In this document: positions 60,786 through 64,000 of the stretch, one piece after another
How the letters are laid out: each line of letters starts with the position of its first letter
Numbering within the stretch: position 1 is the stretch's first letter
Source of the DNA: Saccharopolyspora_C sp047200635
GTDB taxonomy: Bacteria > Actinomycetota > Actinomycetes > Mycobacteriales > Pseudonocardiaceae
Length of the DNA stretch: 64,000 nt
Reading direction: 5' to 3'
Assembly: GCF_047200635.1 (NCBI RefSeq)
Contig: NZ_JBJZOI010000010.1
Coordinates: 124,001-188,000, forward strand
Made by a program: the position numbers and the translations under genes
Notes under the pieces: model-generated
Database searches by the model: none
Told to the model about the DNA's origin: nothing
What the model saw: only the letters and a program-made list of their open reading frames with translations

Positions 60786-63208
60786 GACACCTTCGCCCCG
60801 TGCAGGCGCAACATCTCCGCCTGGTGATCGCGCACCTGCTCCCCGCTGCGGGGGGAGGCCTCCCAGTCGCCGTCGGCGTTGAGCACCCAGCACCGGGTCG
60901 ACGGGTGCAGCGCCGAGGAGAACATCCCGTCGAGCTGCTCGGTCAGCTTCGGGTCCACCACCCGAACCTGCGCCTCGATCCGGCGGTCCAGGTTGCGGTG
61001 CATCATGTCCGCGCTGCCGATCCAGCGCTCGTCGATGCCGACGAAGTGGAACACCCGGGAGTGCTCCAGGAACCGCCCCAGGATCGAGCGGACCTCGATG
61101 TTCTCGCTGAGGCCCGGAACCCCGGCCCGCAGCGAGCAGATCCCGCGCACCACGATCCGGATCGGCACGCCCGCCAGCGAGGCCCGGTAGAGCGCGTCGA
61201 TGATCTGCTCGTCGACGAGCGAGTTCACCTTCATCCGGATCCCGCACGGCTCCCCGGCGCGGGCGCGGGCCGCCTCCGCCTCGACGCGCTCCACGATGCC
61301 GAGCCGGATCCCGTGCGGGGACACCAGGATCCGCCGGTAGGTGCCGTGCCGGGCGTAGCCGGTGAGCACGTTGAACAGGTCGGTGAGGTCCGCGCCCACC
61401 TCGGGCGCCGCCGTGAGCAGCCCCAGGTCCTCGTAGGCCCGGGCCGTCTTCGGGTTGTAGTTGCCGGTGCCCAGGTGGCAGTAGCGGCGGATCGCGGAGC
61501 CCTCCTGGCGGACCACCAGCGCCGTCTTGCAGTGCGTCTTCAGCCCCACCAGGCCGTAGACCACGTGCACGCCCGCGCGCTCCAGCGTCCGCGCCCACTG
61601 GATGTTCGCCTGCTCGTCGAAGCGCGCCTTCAGCTCGACCAGCGCCACGACCTGCTTGCCCGCCTCCGCCGCGTCGATGAGCGCGTTGACGATCGGGGAA
61701 TCACCCGAGGTGCGGTAGAGCGTCTGCTTGATCGCGAGCACGTGCGGGTCGGCCGCCGCCTGCTCGATGAACCGCTGCACCGAGGTCGAGAAGGCGTCGT
61801 AGGGGTGGTGCACCAGCACGTCGCCCTCGCGAAGCGTCGCGAAGATGCTCTTCGGCGTCTGGCCCTCCGCGAAGACGGGGTGGGTGGCCGGGACGAAGGG
61901 CGGGTTCTTCAGCTCCGGGCGGTGCAGCTTCTCCAGCTGGAACAGGCAGGAGAGGTCGAGCAGCCCGGGAACCTCGACCACGTCGTGCGCGTCGACCTCC
62001 AGCTCCCGCAGCAGGAGCTCCAGCATCGTCTCGCTCATCGTGTCGGTGACCTCCAGGCGAACCGGCGGGCCGAACCGGCGGCGCGCCAGCTCCCGCTCCA
62101 TCGCCTGCAGCAGGTCCTCGTCGCGGTCCTCCTCGACCTCCAGGTCCGCGTTCCGCGTCACCCGGAAGATGTGGTGGTCGCTGATGTCCATGCCGGGGAA
62201 GAGGTTGCTCAGGTGCGCGGCGATGAGCTCCTCCAGCGGCAGGAAGGTCGCCCGCTCGTTCTCCCGGTCCGCCTCCACCCGGATCAGCCGGGGAACGTTG
62301 TCCGGCACCTTCACCCTGGCGAAGCGGCGCAGGCCCTCCTCCGGATCGCTCACGGTCACCGCCAGGTTGAGCGAGAGGCCCGAGATGTAGGGGAAGGGGT
62401 GCGCCGGGTCCACCGCCAGCGGGGTGAGCACCGGGAAGATGTGGTCCGCGAAGTAGCGGCCCAGCACGTGCCGCTCGGGCGCGTCGAGCTGCTCCCAGCG
62501 CAGGATCCGGATCCCGTTGGCCTCCAGTTCCGGTACCAGCTCGTCGAGGAAGGTCCGGCCCAGCTTCTTGGTGAGCTCCTGGTTCCGCGTGGCGATCCTG
62601 GTCAGCTGCTCGTGCGGGGTGAGCCCGTCGGCGCTGCGGACCGAGAGACCGGTCTCCTCGCGCCGCTTCAGGCCCGCGACGCGGACCATGTAGAACTCGT
62701 CCAGGTTGGAGGCGAAGATCGCCAGGAACCTGGCGCGCTCCAGCGCCGGCTGCGAGGGATCTTCGGCGACGGCCAGCACCCTGGCGTTGAAGTCCAGCCA
62801 GGACAGCTCGCGGTTCAGGTAGCGGTTGTCCGGCAGGTCGGTGCTGGCGGCCGCGCGGGTCACGGCCGGGGGAGCGGCGGGCACCCGGGCGCCGTCGCCG
62901 TTCGGGAGCCCCGGGCGGGCCGTGGGGCGCGGGGACGTGCCCGGTGCCCCGGTGCGCTGGGCGGAGGTGCGCCGGGGGGCGGGCTCGGCGGTGCCGTTTT
63001 TCGCCGCGCCGCTGGATCTCGTCCCGGTGGCCTTCCCGGTCGCCGCGGCGGACCCGGATCCGGCCGCCGTCGCCCGGCTCCCGCGAGCGGACTTCGACGA
63101 GGTCTGACGAGCACCGGCGGACCTGGCGGTCGACGAGGTCCGGCGTGGCGAGGGGGAGGGGGGCTCGTGATCGCTGCTGTCGGTACTCACAGGACCATTC
63201 TCACCCAT
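60782..63208 (-). CDS. ppk: Polyphosphate kinase
   Basis: 808 residues (802 from an in-frame GTG at 63190). Makes polyphosphate from ATP. The phosphorylated histidine is in YCHLGTGNYNPKTA (about His578); DRYLNRELSWLDFNARVLA-like NRYLNRELSWLDFNARV and HHPYDAFSTSVQRF are family blocks. A Ser/Thr/Ala/Lys-rich disordered tail of about 120 residues precedes the enzyme, longer than in most Ppk1. Coupled to mutT1 downstream; the pair matches Rv2984-Rv2985. Confidence 0.95.
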   Translation of the reverse strand: MGENGPVSTDSSDHEPPSPSPRRTSSTARSAGARQTSSKSARGSRATAAGSGSAAATGKATGTRSSGAAKNGTAEPAPRRTSAQRTGAPGTSPRPTARPGLPNGDGARVPAAPPAVTRAAASTDLPDNRYLNRELSWLDFNARVLAVAEDPSQPALERARFLAIFASNLDEFYMVRVAGLKRREETGLSVRSADGLTPHEQLTRIATRNQELTKKLGRTFLDELVPELEANGIRILRWEQLDAPERHVLGRYFADHIFPVLTPLAVDPAHPFPYISGLSLNLAVTVSDPEEGLRRFARVKVPDNVPRLIRVEADRENERATFLPLEELIAAHLSNLFPGMDISDHHIFRVTRNADLEVEEDRDEDLLQAMERELARRRFGPPVRLEVTDTMSETMLELLLRELEVDAHDVVEVPGLLDLSCLFQLEKLHRPELKNPPFVPATHPVFAEGQTPKSIFATLREGDVLVHHPYDAFSTSVQRFIEQAAADPHVLAIKQTLYRTSGDSPIVNALIDAAEAGKQVVALVELKARFDEQANIQWARTLERAGVHVVYGLVGLKTHCKTALVVRQEGSAIRRYCHLGTGNYNPKTARAYEDLGLLTAAPEVGADLTDLFNVLTGYARHGTYRRILVSPHGIRLGIVERVEAEAARARAGEPCGIRMKVNSLVDEQIIDALYRASLAGVPIRIVVRGICSLRAGVPGLSENIEVRSILGRFLEHSRVFHFVGIDERWIGSADMMHRNLDRRIEAQVRVVDPKLTEQLDGMFSSALHPSTRCWVLNADGDWEASPRSGEQVRDHQAEMLRLHGAKVS

Positions 63209-63253
63209 CCGGCCGCCGAACCTCGACCTCTGTCATCGGGAACACCGCACAGG

Positions 63254-63883
63254 TCAGCGCGGGTGTTCCGCCGCGAGCCAGGCCGCGGTGCGGGCACCGA
63301 GCCCGAGCGCGGCGGCCCGGCGCAGGTCCTCGGCGGTGTCCACGTCGCGGCGCAGCGATTCGCCCGCGCCCGCCAGCTCCCGCGCCCCGGAGGCGGCGTG
63401 CGCGGCGGCCGAACCCGGACCGAACCGGGGATCCAGCGCGCCGCCGGGAGCGGCCAGCAGCAGCGTCGTCCCGGTTCCGAGGTGGTCCGGGACGAACGCG
63501 CGCTGCTCGCCCGCGCGCGCCAGGGCCGCGCCGAGCTCCGCCGGGCGCAGCGCCGGGAGGTCCGCCTGCAGCGCGCCGACCCGCCCCGCGCCGCGGCCGC
63601 GCAGCACCCGTTCCCCGTGCTCCAGCGCGGGATTGAGCCCGGCGGCCGGGCCGTCCGGCACCACCGCGACGCCCTCGGCGGCGAAGGAGCCGGCCAGCCG
63701 CGGATCGGAGGTCACGACCACGACCTCCCGCACCCCGGGCGCGTTCCGCGCCGCGTCCACCGCGTCGTGCGCGACGGCGGCCACCAGATCGGCGTGCTCG
63801 GCGGCGGGCCGGTCGTCGCGCAGCCGGGACTTCGCCCGGTGCAGCGGTTTGATCGGCACCAGCAAGGAGACGTCGGGGCTCAT
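63254..63883 (-). CDS. cofC: 2-phospho-L-lactate/phosphoenolpyruvate guanylyltransferase
   Basis: 209 residues. Nucleotidyltransferase fold of CofC/FbiD (SLLVPIKPLHRAKSRLRDDR, VVVVTSDPRLAGSF, LQADLPALRPAELGAAL). Makes the GDP-activated three-carbon acid for coenzyme F420. ATG 63883 with GGAGG upstream. It lies 45 bases upstream of ppk on the same strand, as Rv2983 does in mycobacteria, where the activity is with PEP. Confidence 0.88.
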   Translation of the reverse strand: MSPDVSLLVPIKPLHRAKSRLRDDRPAAEHADLVAAVAHDAVDAARNAPGVREVVVVTSDPRLAGSFAAEGVAVVPDGPAAGLNPALEHGERVLRGRGAGRVGALQADLPALRPAELGAALARAGEQRAFVPDHLGTGTTLLLAAPGGALDPRFGPGSAAAHAASGARELAGAGESLRRDVDTAEDLRRAAALGLGARTAAWLAAEHPR

Positions 63884-63977
63884 GCCGCCATCCTCCACCG
63901 GCAGCGGCCCACCGCCCGCCGCCCGGCGGTGCGGGCCGGGTAACTTGGCGGTCGCTTCCGGGCGAGAGGAGACAGGC

Positions 63978-64000
63978 GTGTCGGAACCGGCGAACCTCAA
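63978..64000 (+). CDS. Start of a gene that runs out of the window
   Basis: GTG 63978 follows GAGAGGAGAC, a good ribosome site, and begins VSEPANL. Only 23 bases are present. By conserved order an acyltransferase, gpsA or ddl gene might follow here, but the fragment cannot tell. Confidence 0.45.

Overview
The window is a very GC-rich chromosome segment (coding third positions are almost all G or C) from an actinobacterium, most likely a member of the Pseudonocardiaceae such as Saccharopolyspora. The reasons are the codon bias, many GTG starts, TANNNT -10 boxes a few bases before start codons, a lysine/alanine-tailed HU protein, GatCAB with no GlnRS gene in view, and a gene order that follows the conserved mycobacterial block Rv2983-Rv3030 (cofC, ppk, mutT1, hupB, leuD, leuC, IclR regulator, gltX, FAH-family hydrolase, leuB, serA, ilvC, ilvN, ilvB, cfp6-like, doxX-like, lppZ, gatB-gatA-gatC, ACT protein, ligA, metE-like, mnmA, iscS, etfA/etfB). 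The family assignment is an inference; no rRNA or other marker is present.

Layout. 1-13 kb: the start of a cysteine dioxygenase gene behind a short cysteine-ended leader peptide, two paralogous secreted zinc metallopeptidase lipoproteins on either side of an alpha-glucan phosphorylase and a membrane/repeat protein, a tyrosine phosphatase, the DEAH helicase HrpA and a DegV protein. 13-31 kb: etfBA, RNase HI, an MFS transporter, cysteine desulfurase plus mnmA (tRNA 2-thiouridylation), an iron-box-controlled siderophore-binding lipoprotein, a MetE-like protein, two proteins of unknown role, ligA, an ACT protein, and gatC-gatA-(67-aa protein)-gatB. 31-38 kb: a K+/H+ antiporter, LppZ-like lipoprotein, DoxX protein, ilvD and a PH-domain membrane protein. 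38-58.5 kb: branched-chain amino acid genes ilvB, ilvN, ilvC, leuB, cimA, leuC and leuD, with serA, gltX, tRNA-Gln, two tRNA-Glu genes and several accessory genes between them. 58.5-64 kb: hup behind a highly structured leader, mutT1-ppk, cofC, and the first bases of a further gene.

How the genes work together. CimA, LeuCD, LeuB, IlvBN, IlvC and IlvD form a threonine-independent route from pyruvate and acetyl-CoA to 2-oxobutyrate and on to the keto acid of isoleucine. Attenuators guard two entry points: a leader peptide with a Leu/Ile/Val run before ilvB, and a leader peptide with three consecutive Ile codons before cimA. An IclR regulator divergent from leuCD is the expected NdgR/LtbR-type regulator. 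GltX, tRNA-Gln and GatCAB fit the indirect glutaminyl-tRNA pathway used by actinobacteria.

The least ordinary observations are the nested RNA structure just upstream of hup (58544-58653), the Ile-codon attenuator of cimA, the cysteine-ended leader before cysteine dioxygenase, a 47-codon bridge frame joining ilvB to ilvN with ATGA overlaps at both ends, the translationally coupled 67-residue protein inside the gat operon, a G/T-skewed repeat tract between two tRNA-Glu genes, and a perfect 20-bp operator-like palindrome before a flavoprotein gene with no regulator beside it. I see no phage, integrase, IS element, CRISPR array or biosynthetic megasynthase.
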